Of a DNA stretch of 64,000 nucleotides, positions 52,439 through 64,000 are shown piece after piece (the stretch's first letter is position 1; every line of letters starts with the position of its first letter). Source of the DNA: Symbiodinium natans (lineage: Eukaryota > Sar > Dinophyceae > Suessiales > Symbiodiniaceae); contig CAJNDS010002757.1 in assembly GCA_905221605.1 (NCBI GenBank), forward strand, positions 892,501-956,500, read 5' to 3'. The translations under genes were made by a program, and so were the position numbers. Below the pieces are notes generated by a model. The model was not told where the DNA came from, did no database searches, and worked only from the letters and a program-made list of their open reading frames with translations.

Positions 52439-54623
52439 AGCTCCAGTGCAACTTAACAGGGTTAAGGGTTAGGGTTAAGGGTTTTTTAGAAGTCTCCAAG
52501 TAGCACATGGCTTCCAGATAGTGAAGACCGAAGCCCAAAAACCCTGAAGCTAGGGGCTGTTTACGCCCGCCGTCGACCCTAAAACATATCAGAGAACAAA
52601 AGCACATCCATGGTTCTCAGCTTTTGTCTGGAGCCGTTTGAGACAGGGCCTGAAGAAGGAGTGCTCAGCAGAGTAGGACAACGATGGATCTAGCGTACAC
52701 GTCGCATCGAATCTAGCAAGCCAGTACGCTCTGTACTCCTTCTTTTCGCCAACCTTCCGCAGGTTCGCGGGTTAGATCCAACTCAGTCCGTACAAGCCGC
52801 CGCGCGGAAAGTTTTTCCACCCCATGCCCCGCGTGGTCGAAAGGCAGCAGCCTTCTCTCTTGGACCACTCACAGCCCAAGGCTATGAGTGTGCCTTGAGA
52901 GAGGAAGGCCAGTAGACATGTATATATCGGAGCAGGATGCGGGCTGCACGATTGGGCTTGGTACATCTTCAACCACACTTCCCCACCCCTCGACGTGCGG
53001 AGAGCTGACGCCTCACAGGTGTGTACACCTCAACCCCAAACCCGAAACCCCGTAGATCTTTATACACATGTACATCCATACAACACATATACATATACAT
53101 ACATATACAGATATATATATATATGCACACATATATATATATACATATTGATGCACAGATGTATGTGTTTAGGCTTTAGGGTGTTTAGGGCATCCATTGC
53201 CAGCATGGGCAGAAGAAGCGTGGAGATCCGAGTGGAGTAAACGCCGAAGACCTGTGCTTCCATTCTCCGGCAACCCCCCCCCCCCCCCCCCCAAACCTCT
53301 CCACGCAACTCGCGGAAGCCCCCGTCCCAGAAACCTCAATCCCGAACCTAAGTACCCTAATCAAAGTTCCGAACCTTTAAACTCAACACATTCTTCCAAA
53401 AGTTCTGGCCCTTCGAAGGGGCGATGGGAATAGGTCAGAGGCTTTGTAATTCAAGTCGGAGGGCGGGGACACCGGGTTTTGGCCATAGGGACTGGAAGCC
53501 TCCTCCTGCTTAGTTCTGTGAGTTGTGGCTGTTTAGGGCTGAGCAGCAGGGCCCACATGAAGAGGGCCCCCGAAGTTAGGAAACCTTATGTGACACTGGA
53601 CCTGACGGGGGGGTGCTGCGGGGGGTTGTAAAGCCGTAGGTGTGTAGGTGTATTCCCAAAAGGGAGGGTGCTCCTCGGCCCCTCATAATTAGACCTCGGT
53701 CTTGGGAAAGCTCCCATCTGGTCACCTTCTCTGAATGATTTTACTTTTGGATCCCTGTTATGACACAGAGCCTCGTACTTAAAGCACCCTAAGGTCAAAA
53801 GCCCCAGGCTTCAAGGCTTCAGGGTACGATTCAAGCCAGCACTCGGAGCCAACTGCCCGAATCAAACCCGAAGTAGAGGTCCTCTTCATCTTCTTCACAC
53901 GGGCTTCGACGATGTTGGACTCCCTGAGCCCCCCCCAAGGTTTGGGCCCCAAACCCTCTTAGGGTTTAGGGTTTTAGGGTTCTAGGGTTTAGGGTTCAGG
54001 GTTCAGGGTTTACGGGCTTCTGGAGGCGTTTCAGAATCCCAAGCCCGAAGCCCCAAACCCTAAGAGCTTCTAGAAGCCTTTCGTTTTGGTGCAGAAGCTT
54101 CTTGCGAGCCTGCCTTTGTCACACTTTCTTGGCTTGCATGAAAGTCTGTGGCTCCATCGCCGTCAGTAGGACAATCATGGGCTTAAACTGTATAGGGTTT
54201 AGGGTTTGGGGTTAAGGGTTCAGAATTTTGGGCTTATGGTTTGGCCATATGCAGCTCGAACGGGAGCTTGTCAAGCGAACGCTGTTCACCTACAGTGGAG
54301 GGACCCCCCACCCACCCAGCCCTGTAGCGACCTGAGCTCCTCTAGAGCCCAAAGCCAACAAACATGGATTGACCCAAAGGGACGATGTTTGTGACATGCC
54401 GGTAATAGCCACACTTCTAATCCAGCACGGGTGGAGCAAACGTGGCCATCTGTACGAGAGCCAACATGTCAAGTAGCCATAGGCGGCTGTATCGCGCTGA
54501 GCAGAACCCGACAAGTGAAAAACCCCCAAGTACTTGGATTCCGAAGTTGCCATGCTCCGGCGGCCATTTCGGGCTTCCCTGGCTCGGGCGGTGCGCGCGG
54601 CGGCCACGCCACGCCCTTGTGAG

Positions 54624-54732
54624 CTGAGCGGTACCCTTTCGCCCATTTTGGGTTCCGGGCTCCCTTGTAAAAGTATCCAACGCCAAAACAAAGGCACCCT
54701 TTTCATAAGGTGGTGACTGGGCTAGCAAGTTT
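54624..54732. repeat. Fold-back element family F, copy 2 (decayed)
   Basis: GGTACCCTTTCGCCCATTTT, GGGTTCC..GGCTCCCTT and GGTGACTGGGCTAGCAAGTT follow the same order as in the copy at 45239-45355. Confidence 0.6.
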
Positions 54733-55985
54733 CTGAGGGGCTGCATGTTCAGGGTTTTTTTTTAGAGGGGTGGGGTTTCGAGTGCATGCGTTTTGGGATG
54801 TTCTGGTTCTACAGATGGCCGAGGAGGTTTGGGGAGCTCATTGGCTTGGTGAGTTTGGGGTCGGCGTCTAAAGTTCACTTAAGATCCTGGCACACGGTAA
54901 AAAAACAATAAATACAAAGATTTTATATAGATGAACAAGAAAGTGTGTGTGTGTGTGTATGTACATATATATATATGGGTTCAGAGAAGCAAAATACGAC
55001 AATGTGGAAAGCTACAAGGACAGACTCCTCAGGTCCTTGGTGCAAGAAGTCCGGTGTTGGAAGCACATTTAGGGTTTCGGGTTTAGGATGTAGGGTTCGG
55101 GTTCACGGTTTAAGGTTTAAGGTTTAGGGTTTAGGGTTTAGGGTTTGGGATGAAAGCTTGAATGAGCCCAGCAGGTAGAGGAACCTCACCCTCAAACAAA
55201 CCCAAGGCGTACGAACTCTTCAAGCAGCATTCTGGAGCCACGCTTAGACATGTCAAGGAAAGGATCTCATCAGGGCATGCTTGCCCAAGGGTCCCCGACC
55301 CTGGTAACCGTGACCAGGGTTTAGGGTTTCGGGGCTTTGGGGGTTATTTTGGGGGTAAAGTTTTCGCCGAGGCCCGCCGTTGTGCAAGCTTTTCGCCGCA
55401 GAGCAGTGTACGAGTCCCAGCTGATGTGGGCGTGGGCTGCACCGGAACCCTCAAACCCCCTGAGTCGCAAGCCCTCAACACCGAGCCCTGAACATAAAAC
55501 CCTGGATGGACCTTAGCCTTATAAACCTATATTATATAAACCCTAAACCCCGTTAAACCCGAAAGAAAAGTCTCAAAGCACACATAAATCCTCACCCGCC
55601 GCCAGACATACTCTCACACCCCACCAGCACCACCCCAAACTGCCCCCCCCCCCCCCCCCCCCCTAGATTCCTCTCATGCCTCGAAAACGCCTCAAAACTT
55701 GCTGGTTCTCTGGTTCTCCGTGGTTAGGGGTTTAGGGTTCTTCGTAGAGAGTTAGGGAATTGGGTTCTCTCTTGTGTTCTCGTGAGAATCCTCGTTCCCG
55801 AAATTTTCCAGTAAGAATCCCATGCCAGGCCAGACCTCCACTCTGCGATTGAGGCTAGCAGTTCCTCCGGAACGCTGCGCCACAGCCCCGGCTTAGGGTT
55901 TAGGGTTTGGGGTTTTGGGGTTTGGGGTTGTAGGGCATGGGGGTATGGTGAATGACTAGGCTTTGTCATACATTAGGGCTTACCC

Positions 55986-56079
55986 TAAGGGTCCATGTAT
56001 CTCATGATTATACACTTGGGCCCAAAATAGGAGGTACTTTAAGGCCCAAGTATTCCCTCTTTAGACACATGGACCCTTA
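55986..56079. repeat. Fold-back element family B, copy 3
   Basis: CTAAGGGTCCATGTATCTCA and ACACATGGACCCTTAG are inverted ends; the interior shares TATACACTTGGGCCC. Confidence 0.8.
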
Positions 56080-56190
56080 GGGCTTATAGAGGTTTTCTTA
56101 AGGCTAGGATTGATAGTTTCTGTCGGGCCAAGGCTTAGGGCACACTACGCAAGGTTTGCCTTTGCAAGACCTGCAGTCAAAACTCCTGGG

Positions 56191-56248
56191 GTTTAGGGTT
56201 TAGGGTTTAGGGTTTAGGGTTTAGGGTTTAGGGTTTAGGGTTTAGGGT
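56191..56248. repeat. TTTAGGG array
   Basis: Eight perfect units. Confidence 0.9.
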
Positions 56249-56806
56249 GACCTATAGGGTTACGGGTTCAGGGGTTCAAGGGGGTATAAACCCTACACCC
56301 GAAGCCCAAGTACCTTCATAGAGGGCTTCAGGGCAGTTGAACGGGTACTAGACACCCTGTAAACAAACCCGAAGCCCGAAGCCGAAAGTAGTGCACACCA
56401 GGTTCCTGAGCTTAAGTATGACTTGCGGTAGCTGACCGAATAGTCGCTTAGATCTTGTTCGTTTCTCTTGACTTCGCTTCTTTATAGGCAGTTCTTTTCT
56501 GTGTGAGCAAAAGGAACTGAACAGCAACTTGGCGGGTCCTTTTCCTAGACAGCCCAGCATAATGTTTGGGGTTTGGGGAATGAAGCCTGCTTCATTCAGG
56601 GTTGATAGGCGTAAAAAAGCTCTGAGACTCTTTACAGTGACCTTCTTCCCTTGGCTTTCGGGTTGCTGGGTGTCTGAATCAGATAGTTACAAGTTAGGTT
56701 TCCAGAAACCTGCACCCTCAATCCCCCCCCCCCCCCGCCCGCCCAAGAACGCACCCAATCCACCTAAGCCCTGAGCCCTAAACCACACACGACCCACACG
56801 CTTGAG

Positions 56807-56863
56807 GCGAGACGTTGCGGAGAATCGCCGAGGAAGAGGCCTGGCCGATCCTGGAAGTGGGTC
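56807..56863 (+). CDS. Exon-like island with consensus donor
   Basis: Between a TTGAG acceptor and a donor GTAAGT at 56864 the frame reads ETLRRIAEEEAWPILEVG. It is helical and charged. The family is unknown. Confidence 0.35.
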
Positions 56864-57581
56864 GTAAGTGCCAAACCTTCAACTTCCTAAACTCTCAGCT
56901 CTGTAAACCCTTGAACTCTAGAAACCCTACTGCAACCCTATAACTCGGCAAGCCCTGCGAACCCTATTGCAAGTACTTAACTGCGCCAGTTGTGATAGCG
57001 TAAAACCCTTTAAGCCCGGCTGGGTGTGGGGTTGCGGGTTTAGGGGTGTTTGACGTGCCTGCATTGTGTTTTTGCAGATCGTGTTTCTGCCCTTTGCTTT
57101 TCAGCATACCTGATGTGTCCGATGCAAGAACCTAATAAGCCTGCTTCTCCCCAGGCCCCTAAGAACCTCAAACCCCCGTCACTGGAGCCATCAAGCCTCA
57201 ATAGAAGCCACGGGTCTGACTCTAGATTGCGGATCCTGAATAAGGATATCTGGCCAGTGAGAGCCTGTGTCCTCTGTGGATGATTATGCGTCCTAGTTCT
57301 TGGGACTTTGGACTGTAGGACTTTAGTTTCAGGTTTTCAGATCTTGGAGGGAGTGCTCCTAAACCCTAAACCCTAAACCCTAAACCCTAAACCCTAAACC
57401 CTAAACCCCTCAGCCCCGAGCTACCCTAGACCGAGTTACACCGCATACGCGACAGTTCCCTGACAACCCTAAAGGTCATCCTGACTAGGTCCAATACTTC
57501 ATGCCTTCCACCCACGACCCTAATCAGCAACCCTAAACTCAAAGAAAGCCCCGAGCCCCAAAACGCCCATGGCATGTGGGT

Positions 57582-57671
57582 CAACCCTAAACCCTAAACC
57601 CGAAACCTAAACCCTAAACCCTAAACCCTAAACCCTAAACCCTAAACCCTAAACCCTAAACCCTAAACCCT
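57582..57671. repeat. CCCTAAA array
   Basis: About 12 units; a smaller array lies at 57358-57406. Confidence 0.9.
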
Positions 57672-58616
57672 GTGCCTTCCATTGGCGGCGTAGGTTTCTG
57701 CATGCCACGCGAGCGATTCGGACGCCAAAGCCGAGGTGGCAAGACCGGTTTAGGGGCTTGAGGTTTAGGGTCTAGGGTTTAAGGTTTAGGGGTTTTGAGG
57801 TTTAGGGTTGAGGGTTTTGCGGGGGTCGCAGACTCGTGTGCATCCACAAAAGTCAACCTTTCAGTTTCCCTTGGAAGCACCTAGTCCCCTAAGAACCCTG
57901 GAACACTAAGGAGGGCAGACCTTTCAGCTCCAAAGCTGCACCCCAAAGCCTCCGAGAACTGCCCTACACTGGCTGCCGTAGCCCGTCATCCAGGTGCCCA
58001 ATATAGGTAGCAGAGTCCGTCTTACAACAAGAGGTGAGGGTTTAGGGTTTCGGGATGAGAGGGTGTCAAAACACAGAAGACCGCCTCTTGCGTAGCTCCC
58101 GCCCCCTACACCCTTTGTTGGGCATCAGGCTTGGAAATCGGCAGATGTGCAATCAGGCTCCGGTTCTGCAGAAGGGCCAGGAACCCCAAACCTTTAGCCC
58201 TTTAACCTGACTCCCTAAACCCCAAACCCTGATCCCTACTCAAACTCAGAACCCCTCACCTTCAACCCTCTTGCACCTCTACTCAAAAAACATCCACCGC
58301 AAACCCCCTGAACCTGCAGAACCTTAAGCCCCAGCCATCTTGATCCTAACAATGCCAAAATACAGCCCTTTGCCAACATCTGTTGTAAACCACCACCCCC
58401 CCCCCCCCCCCCCCCGCCCCAGCAAAAAGCAAAAGCAATCGCGACATGACAATCAACAACTCATGTTCTTAGGCAACCATAACCCTTACCCTAAGGGCCC
58501 TAAATGCCCCAAAGCCCCATTCCATTCTTAGACCCTAAACCCTAAACCCCAAAACCCAAAACCCTAAACCCTAAACCCTAATCTTGGAAACCGATAGTAG
58601 CCACGGAGTGGGAGCC

Positions 58617-58681
58617 ATGGCGAACTGGCTGCCTCTTCTCGCTGTGCTGCCACTGGCAGCATGCCTTCCGAAGGCTCTTGG
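58617..58681 (+). CDS. Possible first exon with signal peptide
   Basis: GCCATGG gives a good start context. The frame reads MANWLPLLAVLPLAACLPKA: a short polar start, a hydrophobic core and small residues before a likely cleavage point, as in an ER signal peptide. It runs into TTTAGGG repeat after the first 22 codons. Downstream exon islands at 61227, 62372 and 63245 on the same strand might belong to it. Confidence 0.35.
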
Positions 58682-61226
58682 GGGGGGTTTAGGGTTTAGG
58701 GTTTAGGGTTTAGGGTTTAGGGTGCTTGGGGTTTATAGGTCCCGACTTTAGGGCTTGTAGGCTAGGGTTGAAGGATTAGGTTAGGGTTCGGGTTTGTTCG
58801 TTGCTGACTTGGGTTTGGACGACCTTGGGGTTTGACAAGGCTGGGTTTTGGGCCAGTTCGAGCTGTTGGTGTGTTTGAGTTGGAGCTTCGGGGCTATCAT
58901 GGTTTCAGGGAGTAGGGTCTTTTGGGGAAAGTTTCAGGGCTGGGAGCTAATCTAGGCCATTGCAGTCTCGGGTGCTTCTGCAAGCTTAAGGTTTATCGGC
59001 TCTCCGAAGCACGACGGCCATAAATCTACCCCCTGAGCAGGCTCCACAAACCTCAAGGTTAACGGTTTAGGGTTTTGGGGTCCCAAAGTTGGAGCCCTTA
59101 ATCAAATCAGGCCAACACTGGTCTGTCACGGCTGGAGATAGAGGAGTTGGCTTTCATGAAGAGCCGCTCAGCCGCGATGGGCGTTTTGACGTCGCGGCGA
59201 TCGCACACATCTCAGAGGCAATATCAACCTGAGAGAGCTTAGGGGTTTTTGGGCTTAGGGAGTATGATCACGGAGTTAGAACCCCCCCAAATAGGAAAAC
59301 AGATAAACAAAAGTGTATATATATATATATATATGTATATAGAGAGAGAGAGAACGAGAAACGCTGGTTTAGGGGCATCCTAGAACTCCACAGCAGGTAG
59401 TAACTGCAAGTGGACCTGGGCACCCGTTAGATCAAGTCTCTGTGATAAGGGCTGTGGCTGGGAACAACTTAGGGTTTAGGGTTTAGGGTGGAGGCTCGAG
59501 ATGACTGGCTAAGATGTTGCTAAGATACCTTCTTCTTGAAGGGAAGATTTTCGTTCTCAAGAGCATGAGAGGAATTCTGCAGGATCCTGTAAAAGATGTT
59601 TATTCTGGTACCATTCTTTTAGTTGCGTGTCGTGCATGAGATGGCCCCTTTGCAATTAGGCACCTTTTTGTGGTGACAAACACTCAACCGTAACAATTGA
59701 GAGAGCTGGCCTGCTTGGGGCTTACGTGGTCTTGGAATGGGTGAGCTGAGGGCCTAGGGTTTAGGGCTTAGGGAGTATCCCCGAACCTTTTGTGGGTTAA
59801 GGGTTTGGGCTTTGAAATTTGAGACGATAGCTGAGGCTCCCTTCGGCGGGAGATGGACGGAGTCGTTCGCACTCAAGTCGGTAGGGTTTCAGGGCTTAGG
59901 GTTTCAGCGTGTGTGATTTGGGGCTGGAGGGTTCAGGACGTAGGGCTTGGGGTACAGGGTTTTAGGGTGTGGGATTTCGGGTTCAGGATGTAGGGCTTAG
60001 TTATAGGGCAGAAGGCATAGGGTGCAGGATGAGGGGCTTCGGGTTGAGGTAGGCTTAGGGTTTAGGTTTCAGGGTTCAGGGTTTAGGGTTCAGGGTTCAG
60101 GGTTTAGGGTTTAGGGTTCAGGGCGCAGGGTTCAGGATTCAGGCTTTGGGGTTTAGGGTTTATGGGTTTATGGGTCTTAGGGCTTCGGGTTACGTATTTC
60201 GGCTTATTTTTTCTGCCAGGGTTTACAAATACTACGTTTAGGGTTCGAAGAGCGATATTCAGATCGCGAGCCTGTGAGCCCACACCAGAAAAAAAACAAG
60301 AGCGGGCACCCATTATGTTATTGTTCTGAGGCTGCCCTTGTGAATAGTATTTCGAGGGTGTCAAGTGCATCAAAAACAGTTGAGGTTCCAATTCAAACCA
60401 AACACCCCACGAGCGGCTAAGCCCTAAACCCCCTAAACCCTAAACCTGCAACTCTAGGGTTTCTGATCGTCTTATTTCGAGTCCCAAGTCGCCGCGGTTG
60501 TAGCGTGAAGCGACGATTCTGGCGCAGTTGCGCCCTATAGGGTTTAGGGTTTAGGGTTTAGGGTTTAGGGTCTAGGGAACCCTGAGCCCTAACTAACAAA
60601 GTCAAGCATAAAGGGACCAGCTGTGCTCCACAAGCAGCTCATCTGAATGCAGGCCCCAAACTCTAACCCTAAACCTTAAACCCTAAACCCTATATAAACC
60701 CTAACACTAAACCCTAAACGCTAAACCCTACTAAACCCCAGACCCGAAACCCTTAAACAACAAATACCGCGCGCTGTTGAGCCACTTGAGGCCGCCCAGC
60801 CGGGCCACATGGAAGCAGGCCCGCAGGCACAAGAAGCTCGGCTTTTGGGGGGCTCTTGGGGTTTAGGGTTTAGGGTTTAGGGCACTCCCGAATCCCTGGG
60901 TCCTTGAACTGTATGTTGTTCCTTGTGTTTGGGACGTGAGTTTCTTGTAATTTTACGTACATCTTAACAGTAGGGATCGGACAAAGATGAACTAGACAAA
61001 TAAGGGTTCTTCTGGTCTTCTCGATTTCCTTCATCGACGTGCAGTTGCAGGCCCCCCAACACAACCCCCGAATACTAATCAAAGTGGAGGGCTGAAATTC
61101 AGGATACCCATGAACACTACAAACCCTATACCCGAAACTGGCCCTAAACCCTAAACCCTAAACCCTAAACCCTGGACACTGGCTTTTTAAATGTTTCTCC
61201 GGTTCTTGTTATGGTTGCTTCCGCAG
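58682..61226. other. Host intron/intergenic stretch
   Basis: No gene is firmly supported. It holds TTTAGGG runs (58687-58722, 60050-60125, 60537-60577), an AT/GA microsatellite (59315-59352) and a weak exon-like frame at 60765-60843 (YRALLSHLRPPSRATWKQAR). Confidence 0.5.
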
Positions 61227-61270
61227 CCCAGGAAAAGGCCATCCGGCGTGCCTACCGCTCCATGGCTTGA
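61227..61270 (+). CDS. Exon fragment, J-domain-like
   Basis: After a TCCGCAG acceptor the frame reads QEKAIRRAYRSMA and then a stop. (A)xxxAIRRAYRSMA is the second helix of a DnaJ (J) domain; the HPD loop that should follow is not adjacent. J-domain proteins stimulate Hsp70. This is a single short exon piece, so the call is tentative. Confidence 0.4.
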
Positions 61271-61279
61271 TTGGCATGG

Positions 61280-61400
61280 GGTTTAGGGTTTAGGGGTTAG
61301 GGGTTAGGGGTTAGGGGGTTAGGGGGTTAGGGGGTTAGGGGGTTAGGGGTTAGGGTTTAGGGTTTCGGGTTCAGGGTTTAGGGTTTAGTGTTTAGGGTTT
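61280..61400. repeat. Mixed TTTAGGG / TTAGGGG array
   Basis: TTTAGGG units pass into about eight GGGGTTA-type units and back. The change of unit inside one array shows local expansion of a variant. Confidence 0.85.
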
Positions 61401-62371
61401 TTAATAGGGTTTAGGGTGCCCGAAAGCACTGCAGCCGATAACCCCCTAAAGAGCCCTACAACCCTAAAGTCCTCAAAGTAACCTTTCGGGGATCAGGGCT
61501 GAGGGCTATCCTTCCGAATCCCAATGGCACCTCAGCCCTCCCAAACCTACAGCAAACCCGACACAACCCTGCCTATGTGCCAGTCTTACTTTACTAGAAG
61601 CCCTGTAAACCCTGTAAGCCCCATGTGCCCTATGAAACCCGCTCCCTGGCCCGTATCATCCTGTGCCCGTGCATTGCCGCTTGAAGCCTCTAGAAGTCTA
61701 TGAGGCAACATCGCCCGGCGATTTCGAAAGAACATCTTCGAAGACCAGGCGCGGCGCACCTCACAGTGGACCCTAGCTACGTAACCCTACCTAACCGCCC
61801 TAACCCTACCCTAACCCTACACGAACCCTACCCTAACACCCTAACCCTACCCTAGCCCTACCCTGGCCGGGGGGTTGGGTGAAGGGGGTTTGGGTGGAGG
61901 TTCAGGGTTTCTTTTGGGGGTTGATTCAGGGGTTTAGGGAGGTGCTTCGGGGCTACAGAGGTCTTGCGTGGTTTTGCGTTGGCCCTGGCACTCTACTGGT
62001 GTTCATGACTCCTACAGCTCAGACCTGACGAGGTTTTAGGACACTTGTGCATGGAAGGTGCAAGTACTCCTACAGCAGTTTAGGGTTTAGGGTTTAGGGT
62101 TTGGGGTTTGGGGTTTGGGGTTTGGGGTTGAATTAGGGTTTAGGGCTTCATTGGGGTTTAGGGTTTTAGATTCATGGAGACAGCCACATGGAAGCTCTCG
62201 AGCACAAACTTAGCCCTGCGGGCCCCGCACCCCAATGAAACCCTAAACCCTAAACCCTAAACCCCAAACCCTAAACCCCAAACCCTAAACCCTAAACCCT
62301 AAACCCTAAACCCTATAGCTAAACCCCACACCCCAAAGCCAAGACCCGTTTGAGCCTTCTGAGTGCTTCAG

Positions 62372-62425
62372 GCGAAGTTCGAGTTCCAGATGCGAATCCT
62401 CAACCTGGCCAAGGACCCGCAAATC
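62372..62425 (+). CDS. Exon-like island
   Basis: After a CTTCAG acceptor the frame reads AKFEFQMRILNLAKDPQIKT. It is protein-like and lies between the J-domain-like and acidic islands on the same strand. No family is recognised. Confidence 0.35.
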
Positions 62426-62998
62426 AAAACCCTCAAAACCCACACTGCCTCAACCCGGGGGTTCAGGGTTCAGGGTTTAGGGTTTAGGGTTTTTAGGGTT
62501 TAGGGTTTAGGGTTTAGGGTTTAGGGAAGAGCGTGGCCCAGTTCGCGTCGGCTGTGTTGCCGTTTACGCACAAGGGGGGTTTATCCCTAGTTCAGCTGCC
62601 AAGGCTTCCCAAAGCCCAAGCCAGCTGGCATGACATGCTTGCCCAAGTCGCTGGAACCAACGATGTCACCCGAAACCCTAAGCCCCTAAAACCTCTAAAG
62701 CCCCAGAACCCTCCCGCCCTAAATTAAAACGCTAAAACCCCACAGGCCTATACTAAAACCCTGAACCTCCAATAGCCCCAAAGCCCCCAAAACACTAGAC
62801 ACCCAAAACCATAGAATTGAAGACGTTAAAGCCCCACAGCCCCCAAAACACCAGAAACCCAAAACTCTAAACCCTCCGGCCTCAGCCTGGGGGTCTCCCA
62901 ACCCTATAGTAGGACCTACAAGACAGCAAAACTCAACTCAGTCGAAACTGCACAGCCCATTTTTTTTTGGGGGGGGAGCGGGGGGGAGCGGGGGGTCG

Positions 62999-63222
62999 GT
63001 TTAGGGTTTAGGGTTTAGGGTTTAGGGTTTAGGGTTTAGGGTTTAGGGTTTAGGGTTTAGGGGTATAGGGGTTTAGGGGTTTATAGGGGTTTATAGGGGT
63101 TTATAGGGGTTTAGGGGTTTATAGGGGCTTAGGGGTTTAGGGGTTTATAGGGCTTTATAGGGGCTTAGGGGCTTAGGGGTTTAGGGGGTTTAGGGGTTTA
63201 GGGGGTTTAGGGGTTTAGGGCC
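62999..63222. repeat. TTTAGGG array passing into TTTATAGGGG variants
   Basis: Nine TTTAGGG units are followed by a 160-bp array of GGGGTTTATA and GGGGTTTA units, ending just before the exon at 63245. Confidence 0.9.
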
Positions 63223-63244
63223 AGCCTTCAACCTGCCCGCTCAG

Positions 63245-63334
63245 GAAGCCATGGTCAAGGGCGAAGGCCTGGGTGGAGAGGGCTGGGGGGACGAGGACGA
63301 CGAGGAGGACGAGGACACACGAGAAAATCCCTAA
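63245..63334 (+). CDS. Terminal exon with acidic tail
   Basis: After a CGCTCAG acceptor the frame reads EAMVKGEGLGGEGWGDEDDE, then EDEDTRENP and a stop at 63332-63334 (30 codons). Acidic tails with Trp such as GWGDEDDEEDED close several J-domain and translocon proteins (Sec63-like), but here this is only suggestive. It could be the C-terminus of the gene with the pieces at 61227 and 62372. Confidence 0.4.
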   Translation, partial: EAMVKGEGLGGEGWGDEDDEEDEDTRENP

Positions 63335-64000
63335 GACCCCCTAAAACCCCTAAAACCCCTAAGACCTCTAAAACCCCTAAAACCCCTACAACCCCTAAGA
63401 CCCTACTTAAGCGCCCTAAAGCCTAAACCCGAAGCCCTGAACCCGAAAGCCTCAGCTCGAAACCCTATAAAGCCCAAAACCTGAAACCTGAAGGGTAGAA
63501 TCCAAGACACCAAGAATCTGGGAAGCACCTCTCAGACCCTAGAGTTGCCACAAGACCCCCCTATAATTTCGGGGTTAGGGCTTAGGGTATTTAGGGCACC
63601 CAGCGACAACTCTGACCACACAAACGCCTAGCTTTCGACCCTGAGAGTTTCGGGTTAGAAGGGGCTTATTGTTTGAGGGGTCTATTGTGCCCGAGAAGGT
63701 AATACACCTTTATGTTCTGGCCACTTTAAGGCAGCGAAAGGCACAGGCTTGCAGACTGAGCCTTGCTGGCTGATGTTGGATTTAAATGGCAAACTCTAGA
63801 GCGTACAATGAGATGAGGGGTTGAAAGGCTTGGGGTTGTGGGGTTTTGGGTTTCAGGTCGGTGCGGCCTGAGCTTGTTGTGGGTTTAGGGCTTGGCTAGG
63901 GTTGTGGGTTGTAGGATTCATCCCAAGCACTGCACCCAGTTGCCTGCAAGAAACCCCCCCCCCCTCTAGCGCCCAAGAGAAAATTCCGAGGACCCTGCAG
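63335..64000. other. Host non-coding end of the window
   Basis: CCCTAAAA-like units directly after the acidic exon, then mixed repeat sequence. No gene is seen. Confidence 0.5.

Larger units (their letters stand above)
52439..56806. other. Host non-coding stretch
   Basis: No gene is supported. It contains AT microsatellites (53085-53150, 54955-54977), poly-C runs (53275-53292, 55643-55664), a decayed family F fold-back (54624-54732), a family B fold-back (55986-56079) and a TTTAGGG array (56191-56248). Confidence 0.5.

Noticed and set aside
1-64000. CRISPR array, tRNA or rRNA genes
   Set aside because: The regular repeats found are telomere-type or microsatellite without unique spacers. No convincing tRNA cloverleaf or rRNA core sequence was noticed by eye.

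Overview
The window joins two very different kinds of DNA. About 44 kb is GC-rich, intron-rich nuclear DNA of a eukaryote. It is full of CCCTAAA/TTTAGGG (plant/algal-type telomeric) repeats, long poly-G/poly-C runs, short fold-back repeats and small exon-like islands bounded by AG and GT splice signals. Telomere-type satellite spread through introns, EF-hand, BTB-like and J-domain-like exon pieces and almost no long host ORF suggest a unicellular alga, most likely a dinoflagellate. That is inference: no rRNA or organelle gene fixes the taxon.

Set into this is a 20,050-bp integrated DNA virus of the Polinton-like virus (PLV) type at 13263-33312. Its 304-bp terminal inverted repeats (TIRs, 13263-13566 and 33009-33312) are identical by reading, and a 5-bp target duplication TTAAT (13258-13262, 33313-33317) flanks them. 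Most of the interior is AT-rich with closely packed genes: a large polymerase-helicase resembling TVpol plus superfamily 1 (SF1) helicase (18642-22211), a minus-strand block ending in the minor capsid/penton protein (22255-25326), then a lipase-like protein, a small basic protein, the double-jelly-roll major capsid protein, an S74 (self-cleaving) fibre, a coiled-coil protein, the A32/FtsK-type packaging ATPase and a string of small late-type ORFs. These would supply replication, capsid building, genome packaging, host attachment and possibly membrane passage. No maturation protease was recognised.

The left arm differs. Behind the left TIR lies about 2 kb of GC-rich, host-like DNA with a broken gene (13567-15540), then AT-rich DNA with decayed viral genes, including a clearly recognisable but disrupted retroviral-type (rve) integrase on the minus strand (about 16930-17640). 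So the TIRs look fresh while the integrase is dead.

Host flanks: 1-13 kb holds telomere-like arrays and exon islands (BTB/BACK-like near 4.2 kb, EF-hand-like near 9.1-10.4 kb). From 33.5 to 38 kb there is dense telomere-type satellite and homopolymer. From 38 to 52.4 kb a series of plus-strand exon islands looks like one or more EF-hand-rich genes. From 58.6 to 63.3 kb there are a signal-peptide-like start, a J-domain-like exon and an acidic C-terminal exon. Exon boundaries are read by eye. At least six families of about 100-160-bp fold-back elements (MITE-like) are scattered through the host DNA.
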